This document shows positions 45,610-57,214 of a DNA stretch of 64,000 nt, one piece after another. A program made the translations under genes and the position numbers. The DNA is from Cristatella mucedo. Taxonomy: Eukaryota > Bryozoa > Phylactolaemata > Cristatellidae. The notes under the pieces are model-generated. The model saw nothing but the letters and a program-made list of their open reading frames with translations. It was not told the DNA's origin and searched no databases. Numbering within the stretch: position 1 is the first letter of the stretch; each line of letters opens with the position of its first letter. The stretch lies in the NCBI GenBank assembly GCA_009760855.2, contig WPIO01000005.1, positions 10,002,501 to 10,066,500 of the forward strand. The letters are read 5' to 3'.

Positions 45610-46685
45610 AAGCAGAGAGCGCTGCACCTTATTGACGCTGTGCGGTCGAACAGGTGTCACTAGTGAGTTACTGCTCCGAGGATTTTCAGTTGCATTTGCC
45701 GTTGCCCCAGTGAATCACAATGATACAAACCCTTTTTTTAAGGTTAGATGGGACCCAGGTTTTTTCTTGGTATGTTTAGTGTGCTTTTAAGGTAAGCGTT
45801 TAATAATGTTCACACGGTGTTGGTGGTGTGACAATAATGTTTTGCCGATACTCTTCTCTCCTTATTGCTGGTGTGATGTTACTGAAATGCTCTATCGATC
45901 CTCTTCTCCCATAATACCTCCACTTGCAGCCATGCCGTGTCAGGTTTCGTGTAAGAAATCTAAACCCAAGGATATTCCCACAGCAAGTGTAGCTGGCAAA
46001 AACACGTTGCAACTGCAAGGAGCGTTTATTGTGTTAGCACGATACTGTCATCAGTTGCGTTTAAGAAGTGCTAGACATACTTGAAGAGTAACATGATCAA
46101 GCGCCGTAAGGCTGGGGTGCAGCAAAGTAACATAGAAAACCCTCTGCGTACGAGCGTGTGACTACATGCACACGTGCTCATGTGTGTGGGTACTATATGT
46201 GCTCGAGTACGCTTCGAGTACTGCAGCCTTTTTACACCGACTTCAGGTTCCTATTTTTCTCCCAAAGAAGTGACCTTTTTCCGAGCCAAGGCAGACCTAT
46301 TACACCGACGGTAGGTAGGGGTCGGCAAGTGGCTAGCCTCCAACAAGCCTAGTTGTACAGCCAGGGACACTTGTCTGCCTGAAGTCACCTGATCATGGCT
46401 TTTTTTACTTATTCAAAATCTGGAGAGAAACTCCAGCAACGTATACTTACCAGATAAGTTAAGGACACCTCTTTTTCGGGAAAGTAGCAAGTCCAAGACC
46501 TTTGCAATACAAGTTATTTAAGCTTCCCACGGGTAGGATGTTTCAGCTTCAATAGGCTTCCAATAGTTCTTCTAAAACTAATTACCTACGGCATATCACA
46601 CTAACTAGATGCCAAATGGACCTCATTAATTCCAATGCACCTCGTCGAATAGATTGGGCCAGTAGCATTGTGGTAGAGTCGGCTT
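45610..46685. other. Intergenic, nothing recognised
   Basis: Open frames at 45806-46084 and its antisense carry no motif. Confidence 0.4.
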
Positions 46686-46694
46686 TTGGGATAG

Positions 46695-48050
46695 TAATAA
46701 TAATAATAATAATAATAATGCACTTGATAAAGCGCCCTCAGAGAACTTAATCTCTTTCTAGGCACTTTACATTTGCTGCAAAGCGAAATGCAATTGAATG
46801 GTAAGTCAAATCATGCTTGAAAAACAAACAAAATGAATAACATAGTTAGGGGTGACATGCACAGGGTCAGCATGCAAATTTGGTTAGTGGCAACATGCAC
46901 AGTGTCAGCACGCATAAGCACGTGAAGGACGAATCACAGGGAAACACTAAATGCTGTCCTAAATAGGTGTTTTTTTAAGTTCCTTTTAAATGTGGTCAGG
47001 TCAGGGGATGTTCAGACGCAGGTCGGGAGGGAGTTCCAGGCTTTGGGAGCATACGAACTAAATGCACGGTCTCCAAAGGATTTGAGGTTTGTACGAGGTA
47101 TTTCTAGACTGTTGGATTCCGAAAAGCGGGTGGTACGATGCTTGGCCTGATGGGGGAGTATGTCGGAGAGATAGGCTGGAGCCATAGAATGAAGGGACCT
47201 AAAAGTGAGCGACGAAACCTTGAATTCAATCCGTTGCTTGACTGGTAGCCAGTGCAGGTCGGCGAGAAGTGGAGTAATGTGGCAACTGTGACGCTCACGA
47301 CAGACAAGCACATCTGCAGAGTTTTGCACCAGCTGCAATCGCCTGATCGCACATGCCGGTAGGCCAGTAAGTTGCAGAAGTCGAGACGAGATGTCACGAA
47401 TGCATGGATCAACTTGGACGTGGTATCCTTATCTAAACAAGCCCGAATTTTAGCAATGTTATGAAGCTGAAAATAGGCAGATTTGACTGTGGAGCTGATA
47501 TGGTCGTCTAACGAGAGGTTGCTTTGGAATATGATACCTAGATTTCGAGCTGATGCGACAGGAGATATGCTGGCAGAGCCAATTTTGAGAGTCAGCCTTT
47601 CCAATCTCTGAATCACACTGGGTTTGCCCATAACTAGTAAGTTAGTTTTGTCATCGTTTAGTTTTAGAAAATTTGCTGCCATCCATGTGCGGATGTCATC
47701 AATGCATGCAGCAAGTAAGTTGAGAGAATTTGAGGTGCTCGAAGGCTGGGAGGGATCAAAGCAAAGGTACAACTGAGTGTCATCCGCATAGAAGTGAAAG
47801 CCTAGATTGTGCTTGGCAATCACATCAGCAAGAGGCAGAGTATAAACCGTGAAAAGAACCGGACCTAGCACGGAGCCCTGAGGTACTCCATATTTCAGAG
47901 GTACTTCAGATGATCTTTGACCATTCACGTCAATACTCTGGAGTCTCCCACTGAGATAGGACCTGAACCACTGCAGAGCAGTGCCAGTGATGCCCAGGCG
48001 AGATGAGAGGCGCTCTAGAAGAACTTTGTGATCGATGGATCGTCCAATCT
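46695..48050 (-). mobile_element. LINE family 1 (L2-like), RT to 3' end
   Basis: An (AAT)n tract at about 46695-46719 marks the 3' end. A long minus-strand frame (48063-47104) carries [40 protein letters not shown], the catalytic [53 protein letters not shown] and [21 protein letters not shown] frameshift near 47385 separates it from HITPLLADLHWLPVKQRIEF onward. It is truncated within the RT palm at 48050 (after the position of FDTIDHE). Among the better preserved copies. Confidence 0.92.
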
Positions 48051-48054
48051 GCAA

Positions 48055-49255
48055 CATCTGCACTGCGCTACTGCAAAAAAATACGAGATTAATGACAGCA
48101 GCTAGAGCGGTTGAGAATGGTCTTTAGATTTGAAATAATTGAATATTTAGTAAGCTATGTTGTAAAACAAAAGTCTAGTCTTGCTGGCTAGTTTTTTTCC
48201 CCGGGAGGATCAAAGCCATGTCGCCCAGTGACTCCTGACGCTCTTGAGCTGCGGACTCCTAGGTGCACTCTAAGCAAAACCGTGGCATCAGGTGGCCGTG
48301 TCCATCGTCATGGCTAGATCGTCGCCGTTTGTTATTAGATTGGCTCTGAGATTGGTCCTACGATTTACACGACAATGGCGGTCGAACGCTGCATGGCTTC
48401 CGGTGCCGGCGGCCAGGAGAAAGGCCTTCTGTCGACTCGTCGGATGTAAACTCGTTGCTTCAAACCGATGTGTATTCCCAGTGTATTCGATCCTTTTCAG
48501 TAAAAGCAATCCCTAGAAAAGCTAGGTTAAATCCGGTCGCGTTACATGTAGATGCAAAAGACCTCGATAGCACTAAAATTGGGTTGTGCAAGCATGACAC
48601 TATTGAACCAAGGAATGGGCCGCTCAAAGAGTTGGGCGGTATTAGCCGGATTAATGCGGTCACAAGTTTCCTATTACAAAGCTGGTTCACATGATCGTGT
48701 TTTCTTTCATGCTCTTCGAGAGCATCCTTTCACGACCTACGCCGGCGGCTGGGCAATGGAGAATGGGAGCCAAATTGTAAGCAGACTAAACTGCTACTTT
48801 TGCAACTCGCTGCCTACTCAGTCGCTGCCACTGCTGCCACTTCCACACTCCACCTTCACCGTTGCTGCCACAGGCAGCTCGACTGCTGCTGCTGTCGCCG
48901 CTGCTGCTGAATACCGTTGGAGATAGGACGTAAGACCACCCGAGGCAGCTTATTAGTGACCTAGAATTTATTATTTGACATTCAAACTTCTTATGCACCG
49001 CAGGAACGACGCTACACTGTTTATTAGCAGCATTCACTGGGACCTAAGCTGGGGGCGCCATGTGATTGCGAGCATTTGCAATTTTGATTAATTGCTGCCA
49101 TGTAGTGCACAAAGGAAGATCTGAACTGAATCGCAACGTTCTAGAAAACGCTCAGCGTTTGCAGGCCTATGAATGTCTGAGAGCGGTGAGTGGACGGCAT
49201 TAGCGTTAAGCGTGCTCTCTATACGCACAAGTCAGCAAGTTAGGTACTCTCCGTG
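48055..49255. other. Intergenic, unclassified
   Basis: Open frames on both strands between 48288 and 48926 have no recognisable motif. 48800-48910 is (ctg)-rich. No gene supported. Confidence 0.4.
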
Positions 49256-49256
49256 C

Positions 49257-49476
49257 GTACAAATCACTTGCGTGTATTTACTCCGTCCACGCAAAGTATG
49301 AATGCGTCGTACAGCCACGTTTGGTGAGCAACTTTCATTGCTGAAACGATATTAAAATCGTATATGTGATACTGATATTTCTTTCTCTCCCCGTGAATTT
49401 TTGGACAAACGTCTTGTATTACTCATGGGCTGGACGAGACAGCCCGAATGAATGACTGGAGCTGGCATGGCTGGGA
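49257..49476. repeat. Unclassified dispersed repeat, copy 2
   Basis: Partner of 39185-39405: gatattaaaatcgtatatgt, gatactgatatttctttctc and ttactcatgggctggacgag. Confidence 0.8.
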
Positions 49477-49479
49477 TCC

Positions 49480-50240
49480 TTGACCTATGAACTTGCTGCT
49501 AGGGAAGCAACGAGCTTGCAACGAACCCTTGCCGTTCGACGGGTATCGCTGCTAGCCATTGAATGAGGTCGAGGCTACTCGCAGCTTCCATAGTTTCCGG
49601 CATCAAAAAGGGCACCGCCTTTTATCGGCGTACCTAATCTAGCAGGCTTTCCTGGTCCTCGCGGCGGCCGCCGCCGCCGCCCAGCGCTAGCTCGCTCGCT
49701 CGCTCGCTCGCCGGCCGCGCTTCAAATCTCGCTCGGGGTTCGGAATGAGTGAACGTTGCCACTGACGGAAGCGGCATCTTTAGCGATGACCGGCGGCGGC
49801 GGCGGCGGTGGTCTGCCCTTGGCGGTGATGAGCATTGGGCTGCCTCGGAGAGCAGCGGCGGCCCGGTTTCCCTGAGTCCGCCGACTTTTTTCGGCTGCTC
49901 GCTGTGGACCTTGCCTTCATGCTGGCTGCTGTCGAAACAGCGCGACTCTGGACGCTCCGGCTGGCCGTCGTAGAAGCGGCACGAGACCCTTGGAGACTCC
50001 AGCCGTTCCTATTTAGTGATCGACTCGACTCCAATGCCGAGCTTTTCGTCGCTTTCGTTCCAATCTGGTGCAATGTCGCGATCTTACTCGTGGCGGACTC
50101 TGCAAAAGAATTAGCGACGTTTCGATATGTTTTCTCTGCCGGCGATTTTCTCGTGAGGCAGGGTTCTCGATCCGTGAGAGAGTGAGAGGCTGCAAGCATT
50201 GCACAGCAGAGCTCTCAGAGCGTGGAACGAGGGTGGGAGC
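49480..50240. other. GC-rich, CpG-rich region with uninterpreted open frames
   Basis: 49640-49830 has the make-up of a CpG-rich promoter or 5' UTR (gccgccgccgccgcc, then (ctcg)n at about 49691-49711, then (ggc)n at about 49791-49808). Open frames exist on both strands (49835-50185 plus, 50199-49780 minus). The plus one is partly hydrophobic and the minus one is Ser/Arg/Lys-rich. I recognise neither. It may hold the first exon of an unidentified gene. Confidence 0.35.
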
Positions 50241-50241
50241 T

Positions 50242-50243
<2 letters not shown>

Positions 50244-50302
<59 letters not shown>
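50244..50302. repeat. (GA)n microsatellite
   Basis: Uninterrupted tract of about 29 units. Confidence 0.97.
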
Positions 50303-50303
<1 letters not shown>

Positions 50304-50306
<3 letters not shown>

Positions 50307-50660
50307 ATATGCTCGCGGACATTTTGGGCTTCCACCGTTGCTTGACTCGGGCCGCAGTGGGCGGCTGAGCTGGCTAAGTAAGCTCGACATTGAATTCAAC
50401 TACACTCAAAGAAAAACTCATTTGTTCACCTCGTTCTCATATCGTTTTTTAAAACGATGTGTGCGCGGGCTCCCGTTTTTCACTCACAAACCGCAGTTTT
50501 GCCACCAAGACCCTACAAACATTTTCAAGACTGTATATCAAGTATTGGCCTGATTAAGCTAGGCATTCTCCCTCCTCAGACTTTAACTATATCGCTAATA
50601 ATTTCTCCGTCGTCTATATTTACAATACACATCACAAATATGCGTGCTTCCATAATGCCA
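50304..50660. other. Intergenic, nothing recognised
   Basis: No coding signal. Confidence 0.4.
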
Positions 50661-50664
50661 CCTC

Positions 50665-51057
50665 CTGTAATAATAATAATAATGCACTAGATACAGCGCC
50701 CTCAGAGAACTCAATCTCTTTCTAGGCGCTTTACATTTGCTGCAAAGTAAAACGCGGTTTAATGGCGAGTAACATCAAGCTTGATAAACAACATGAATAA
50801 CATGGTTAGGGGTGACATGCACAGGGTCAGCATGCAAATGTGTTTTTTGGCAGCATGCATAGTGTCAGCACGCATGAGCACATCAAGGACAAATTACAGG
50901 GACCCACTAAATGCTGACCTAAATAGGTGTGTTTTTAAGTTCTTTTTAAATGTGGTTAAGTCAGGGGATGTTGTGGCGCAAGTCGGGAGGGAGTTCCAGG
51001 CTTTGGGAGCATACGAACTAAATGCACGGTCTCCAAAGGATTTGAGGTGTGTACGAG
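50665..51057 (-). mobile_element. LINE family 1, 3' part of a copy split by a later insertion
   Basis: (AAT)n tract at about 50669-50684, then the 3' tail (ctcagagaactcaatctctt) and ORF2 C-terminus (gtcgggagggagttccaggc, ctccaaaggatttgaggtgt) up to tacgag. The rest of the same copy resumes at 53001. Confidence 0.85.
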
Positions 51058-51353
51058 TCGGCCTGTCACTCATTTGTAGTTTCCTTTATTCATTGGGTCC
51101 AACCTCCGATCATAACTACTCCCCCCACCAGACCATGCATAGTACAACCCGCTGTTCTGACTCCAATTGTTTAGCTAAATCGTATAGCTGTACCTTGTCC
51201 TCACCCCGAATTCTTTGGAAACCGTGATTTTAGTATTTATGCTCCCAAAGCCTGAAAGTTGCTCTTGACAGACGTCATGATATACATTCCCAGATTGGAC
51301 GACATTTGAAAACAAGCTGCTTATCACAGCAGTTAGTGGTTTCTTGTGATTCG

Positions 51354-51398
<45 letters not shown>

Positions 51399-53000
51399 TG
51401 TGCGCATGCGCACGTGTGCATGCTACCAGTAACCATATTTTCCGTGTTGATCGTGTGCATGTTTCTTCTCTAACCATTCAATTCTGCTTTCTTGTTCACC
51501 TCTAGCCTTGTCTTATTTGATGAAATTGTGCATGCGATCACTAGCTATTTGCTCATGTGCTCTTTTTCATTTCTGGCTGGTTATGTTCTGTGAGGGTGCT
51601 ATACAAATAAATTAATGCTACTAACTGTGTCATGTTTGATGAAATTAGGCAAGCTCTAGATTACCCTTCTGAAACACTTCTGATTCAAGCTTCGTATCAC
51701 ATCACTCTTGAGTTTTTTGAGTACTTGAGCTGTGTTACAATCTAGCCTCAAATCCTTGGGAGGCAGGATTATGTTTTCAATGCTCTCAGTTCATATTTTC
51801 CAAGAGACTGAAATTCACTACCAACTCGTGCCACAGCGTCCTGTGACTCTACAACATTTATAACCAAGCGTCAAACTGCTCCTCACAAGATCTACGCCTT
51901 TGACCTAAATTGTACTTTTATGCAGATACTTTTATGCCTGCTAAAATTCTGCTTGTGATATCAATGACCGATCAACCTGTTTTTTTCTACAAACATTAAG
52001 TGCCTAGAAGAATTTTTGTTCTCTTTAGCCATTATATGACCGTTATCACCAATTTTTATAACTGTATTTTATAAAGCTTGAAGTTTTCTTTACTAGGCCC
52101 TGTCAACAGCTACTAAAGTTCTCATCTACTTTTAGGAATGTCCGCAGTGCTGAAAGTGTGAGTTCATAATTTTATAATTAACATTGAAACTTTCTCACTA
52201 TTTATTGTCTAACCGCCAACCGCTTGCCTAGCCACCACATGGCACCACTTCCGTCTTAGCAGCATGGGCTCTATATCAGGCATCCTTGCAACTGTACGCT
52301 CCCATTTATCTTACAGTTTGCTTATTTCAGTGCACCAATCTACCGATTCGACCTCCGACTCACTCAGCAAGTGTGTTCTCACACCACAAGCTCCTTGATT
52401 ATTGTCGCCTTGCAGCTCTCCACACTAAATTGAAATAGTTTACTTTTGCATGCTTTCTTGTGCATGATTCAGTGTGTGTCTTCAACTAGGGGTCTTGCTA
52501 ACTAGTGGCCCTGAGTGTCTTCCTTCGTGCTTCTGCATTATTGTCTAATTATGATACCTGTGTGCTTGTGCATACCTTTCTAAGGTAGTAAAAGATCGCC
52601 CAGCTGCAGGATTCGGTCACGCAAACTCTGTCATGAAGAGCCAGAATCTCACGAATCTGCTCCCAAAACCTGGAACTCCCTCCCGACCTACGCCAGAACT
52701 TCCCCTGACCTGACCACATTTAAAAAGAAATTAAAAACACACCTATTTAGGACAGCGTTTAGTGGGTCCCTGTGGTTTGTCCTTGATGTGCTTATGCGTG
52801 CTGACACTGTGCATGCTGCCACTAACCACATTTGCATGCTGACCCTGTGCATGTCACCCCTAACCATGTTATTCATTTTGATTGTTTATCAAGTATGATA
52901 CTACTCACCATTCAATTGCATTTTCCTTTGCAGCAAATGTAAAGCACCTAGAAAGAGATTGAGTTCTCTGAGGGCGCTTTATCAAGTGCATTATTATTAT
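51058..53000 (+). mobile_element. LINE-rich insertion (about 1.9 kb) inside a LINE family 1 copy
   Basis: Flanked by tacgag at 51052-51057 and 53001-53006, the likely target-site duplication. It begins with family 1 ORF2 C-terminal sequence (ctcccccccaccagaccatg) and ends with the family 1 3' end (ctcccaaaacctggaactcc, cacacctatttaggacagcg, caaatgtaaagcacctagaa, ttgagttctctgagggcgct) and an (att)n tail. Between about 51345 and 52580 lie a (GT)n tract (51357-51402) and at least one more decayed family 1 3' end (about 51700-52060), so the insert is composite. Confidence 0.75.
52588..52640 (-). mobile_element. SINE S1 fragment
   Basis: Plus-strand aaaagatcgcccagctgcag followed by gattcggtcac is the reverse complement of the S1 B-box region (gagttcgaatcctgcggtgg, gcgatccttt). 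Confidence 0.5.
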
Positions 53001-53280
53001 TACGAGGTATTGGTAGACTGTTGGATTCCGAAAAGTGGGTGGTACGATGCTTGGCCTGGTGGTGGAGTAGATCTGAGTGATAGGCTGGAGCCAAAGAATG
53101 AAGTGACCTAAAAGTGAGCGGCAAAATCTTAAATTCGATCCGTTGCTTGACTGGTATCCAGTGCAGGTCGGCGAGAAGTGGTGTGATGTGGCAACTGCGA
53201 TGCTCACGACAGACAAGCCTGGCTGCGGAGTTTTGCATCAGCTGCAATCGCCTGATTGCACATGCCGGTGCATGTGAGCG
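53001..53280 (-). mobile_element. Remainder of the split LINE family 1 copy
   Basis: Continues from 51057: on the minus strand QLMQNSAARLVCREHRSCHI, TPLLADLHWIPVKQRIEFKI and LPLTFRSLHSLAPAY. 5'-truncated at about 53280. Confidence 0.85.
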
Positions 53281-53399
53281 GTGAGTTGTATTATGTTACG
53301 TGCCTTAAACAAAAATTTGTAAGGCTTTTAATTGATGACTTGGGGTAGCGCAACTAATACCAATTAAAGAATTCGTCACCGGAAGCCCTTTTACCATCC

Positions 53400-53505
53400 C
53401 CACTTTAGTCTTCCCTTTGCAGCAAATGTAAATCGCCTAGAGAGAGATTAAGTTTTCTGAGGGCGCTTTATCAAGTGCACTATTATTATTATTATTATTA
53501 TCATC
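53400..53505 (+). mobile_element. LINE family 1 3' tail only
   Basis: gcagcaaatgtaaatcgcct, agagagattaagttttctga, gggcgctttatcaagtgcac and an (att)n tract to about 53502. Extreme 5' truncation. Confidence 0.8.
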
Positions 53506-53935
53506 ACGGATACACAAATTAGTCAACTGTTTCTTATTTCAAAGTAAAGAGAAGTTGCTTCGAACTCATTCATACCAGCCATCATTCAACCAAAAACTAC
53601 ACTTAAAAGCCTGGATTGGATTCTTTTGGTTCAAGCAGAGTATCTCGTGTTCTTCTCTCCTCCACTTCTGCAATATTTTTGACAAGATCCTTGCTACGCA
53701 CCTTGTAGAATCAATACACAAAATGACTTATCGGGTAAATTCCACCAGGAATTCGAAAGAAACCATTCCATTTAAACTTCTGAGACCAATTTGCGGCACT
53801 CTTTATTAGCTGTAACTTTACAAAGCCATAAAGATTAGCTGCTTGTTTCAGTGAAGATTTTTACATAGCACACGCATAGCCTAAATGAATTTCGGCGCTC
53901 ATGCGGCTAGCGGTCTACTATATCTCATACAATAA
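53506..53935. mobile_element. Decayed LINE family 2 pieces in opposite orientations
   Basis: 53680-53790 (+) reads IFDKILATHLVESIHKM, which resembles the LSKI.EK.L...LVEHI finger segment of the RT. 53795-53930 matches the family 2 3' end in minus orientation (tgtaactttacaaagccata, tagcacacgcatagcctaaa). Confidence 0.5.
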
Positions 53936-53939
53936 AGAG

Positions 53940-55690
53940 ACTACCCGTAGACCCATCTACCCCACCTATAATAAGCTAGGTCGCTTAATTAGTTATTGAG
54001 TCTATCCGTCACAGTCACTGACGTAAAGTCTAAATAGAGTCCTCAATTGGATATTTATAGCTATTTTAAGACGGTACAGCAATGGTTAGCGTCAAAATGA
54101 GAGAACATTTAATTGGCTAATTTGGATAAGGATCTCCACATCTACTCTCATGATTGAAATTGAACATTTAAATGCTACAAACTCACGGGATTATGAACTT
54201 GAAAAGAATTTCCGAAGGGTGTCAACGGCATTGCAGCAGCCTTCACTCTTTGGACTATAACTCACGGACTACTACTTACTACACGTTACTGTTCTGTTGC
54301 CCAAAGTGATGGCCGGCGCATCGCAGCTTCCGCTTGAACCAGCAGAGTTTGCGCCTTGCGTCTCTGCCCGAGTGAGCTCGACCAACCAGAAGTTGTGCTG
54401 ACCCCGTCTTCGATAAGCGACGGACATGCATAAATAGAATCTGCCTATGATACTTCAAGGGAGATTAATATATAGGTAATTTAAATGTAAAGCTGGATAC
54501 CACGCCCTTGCATTCCATACACTCAACTCGATTCTGATTTGCAACCAGGGGTAGACGGATAAATCTCACCAAATTGAATTTAATTTTTTTTATTATAAAC
54601 AATTTTAATATAATTTTGAAATGCGTTTTCATGTTTTTTCGTAAACAGCTTTACTCTATAAACTACGAACTCGACGCTTGGTAGTCAGTAGTGCGGCGGC
54701 TCACCAGCTAGGCAAGCAGACACTTAAGCCTGCCTTCCAAAGAAAATTTAGAGTTTTAAGTGATTTAATTTTCGCGGGTGAAGACTAATTTTCACACAAG
54801 CCTGCAGTTTTGTATGCGACCCTTTGTGAACGTGCCAGCTTTCAGAGTAACGAGTAGGAGACAAACAGGAGCGCAGCGAGCAGAACATAAGCACATTGCT
54901 GACAGCGACGGTACAAGCATGCAACAAAGTAAGCCATTCAGCCACACAGTGCCACACAGCCGAAACTCAGCAGAAACGTCGCAAACGTCGGACAAACTCT
55001 ACAACATGAAGAGACTGACGAAGGAGCGCCGCACAGTTCAGCGAGCGCCTCACTTGTGGCTCAAAGCTCAAAGCAGAAAAAGCCAGCAAGTACGATTCCA
55101 ACACTTTACGACCCTGCACTTGTCTCGCGCTGCAGAGTCCTGGCCGCCGTGCTGGCTCACTTGTGCATGGCTTGTGCGCTGCTAAACAAAGGTCACCACT
55201 AACCGGCGACAATGCGTACTGCCCTAAGCATAATACTTGCTAACTTTTGTAGGATTTCATGCATTCACTACCCTTTCGTTAGTAATTTTCTTTTACCGAG
55301 TATGAAGTGCCTATTTAGCTCTGTAGGGCGCAGTAAAAATGACCTATTAAGAATATGATAGGAGTCCTCTTCACTTAAATGTAATAATAATATAGCAGCC
55401 ATGCACCCGCAGCTAGGCATCTGCAGCTACGCACTTGTAGTAATATCCTCGCAGTCGTAGACCACCAGCTTTGCACCCATAGCTATGCGGTCACGAGCAT
55501 TGGCCCATATACAAGCATCTGGGCTATGCACTTGAAGCTCCACACGAGCAGCCATGTGAGCACTGCTTGTCGCCAGCATCGTGCGTGTCCGTGAGAGCCG
55601 GAGCAGAGCTTTGCGAACAGCTCCACCATAAAAAAGTAAATATTACGAAAAAGCAACCGCCTTACCTAGTGAGTCATTACGGCTCACCAA
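53940..55690. other. Intergenic, nothing recognised
   Basis: Open frame 54778-55185 (135 codons, polar) and its antisense frames have no recognisable motif, initiation context or splice partner. A LINE-tail-like phrase (gaagtgcctatttagctctg) is at about 55304. Confidence 0.4.
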
Positions 55691-55699
55691 CCATGCTCT

Positions 55700-55765
55700 C
55701 GAATCACTGCGTGCTGGCCTACCGGCGATGTGCAATCAGGCGTTTACAGCCGGTGCAAAGCTCGA
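55700..55765 (+). mobile_element. LINE family 1 tiny fragment
   Basis: gctggcctaccggcgatgtg, caatcaggcgtttacagccg and gtgcaaagct match the family block that encodes LAGLPACAIRRLQLVQN. Confidence 0.7.
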
Positions 55766-55959
55766 GTCACTTGTTTGAACAAAGCTGGGGTGGAAAAGAA
55801 GGGGAAGAAATGGGTCTCCTCCAAGAGACGGCTAGCTAAAACTGAGTCAACGCCTCTGTTTCTTAGCACCCGCGAGCTGCGCCTTCCGTATCCCGGGCGG
55901 GCGGGGAGGGTGACGGGAGCTTCTCGCTGGGAGCTTCGACGAGCGGCTGAAAGCACATC

Positions 55960-56019
55960 CGTCGTCTTCACGAGCAGCGAATGCAGCACGAGCTGTATTC
56001 GCTGCTCGTGAAGACGACG
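55960..56019. repeat. Perfect 23-bp inverted repeat with a 14-nt loop
   Basis: The left arm begins cgtcgtcttcacgagcag (55960-55982) and the right arm ends ctgctcgtgaagacgacg (55997-56019), with complementary outer and inner bases. The loop is gcagcacgagctgt. It lies in a GC-rich, CpG-rich stretch (55850-56440). Confidence 0.95.
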
Positions 56020-57210
56020 CGAAACGTCGTTCCTCTGCACTCACTCACTTTTTTACTTCAATCACTCCAGGCTGCGAAATCCGATCCTATCAGGTCCGCC
56101 ACTCTCTGAAATCGTCTGGGGAGCAGCGGCATCTAGCAGGGACGAGTAGCTCGGACGGACGGAGCACTGGCGCGGCTTCTTTCGACGCGACGGCTTGATC
56201 TTAGTCGATCTCGCCCGATCACGACGAGAGCTGCCAGCCCGCCCAGATGCGCGGCGGCGAAGTAGGGCAGTGGCAGGAGTGCAAATGGCGCGGCCTTCGA
56301 GCGTCGCCGGGCCTTCGAGGACTCAGGAGCTAAGGACGGAATTTAGCGATGGATGCGGCAACTGTAGCACGGGCTCCACTCGTGTGCCAGCGAAAGTATG
56401 TCCGGCTAGAGCGGCTAGAGCGTAGCGGTGGTCGCTACGAGGTCGAGGAGTGAGCCTCAAAAGACGACCCATCATGTTCTCCTGTCACTTTAGCACCTGA
56501 GGTGTTTTTTTATTCGAGGGGAGCATTGCCGGCATTTTAGAATACATTTTTTAAGATGCTTAACAACATTTAAGAAAATTTAATTTGTGTGAGATTGTTT
56601 CTTCTTCCGTGACAATCTCCTTCAGCTCCTTGCCCCGAATATCTGGATCCAGAATGATTCCGGCTGATCAGCAAGCTGAAAATTGATCCTGAATGCCCCC
56701 TACCGCTGTCATTGTTTTCCTCCTCGTCATTTCCTTCCTCCTCGCCCTTCCATTCCTCTTCATCTTGCAGCCGAACTTTCTCCTAGGCGAATCGTAATGG
56801 GCCAAATTGGTCCAGCGGGAAGCAATCCCGTTTCCTTCGGGAAACCGAGGGGGGGGGGCAATCCTGCTCTGCGAGTGTCGAACAAACGCTGACTGTGCCC
56901 ACGCGCACAATCTGCCACAATGTTTACCCTGAGCTCAATCGCATTTTAGGTCTCCTCTCTTGCCAATTCTTAGAAACTCTTGCGTAGGAGGATGACTTGA
57001 GTGCCCGCGCTTATAAGTGATCTCTAAGTTGCTTTCAATTAAACTTCTCTGCACTGGGCTGAGCCACAAAATGGCCGGACACAAATATTACATTTTTAAA
57101 TACAAACTAATAATTCCCTGGAAATCCTGAAATATTTAAAAACAATTTAAGATGCCTATTTATATAAATTCTAAAATGTACGCACTAGTAAACGCCACTA
57201 TACTCCTTAA
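56020..57210. other. GC-rich then AT-rich intergenic
   Basis: 56150-56440 is CpG-rich with an open frame (56195-56425) that I do not recognise. The rest shows nothing. Confidence 0.4.
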
Positions 57211-57214
57211 GCCT

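Noticed and set aside
54778-55185. 135-codon plus-strand frame
   Set aside because: Polar composition without a domain, and overlapped by antisense frames of similar length. Not enough to call a gene.
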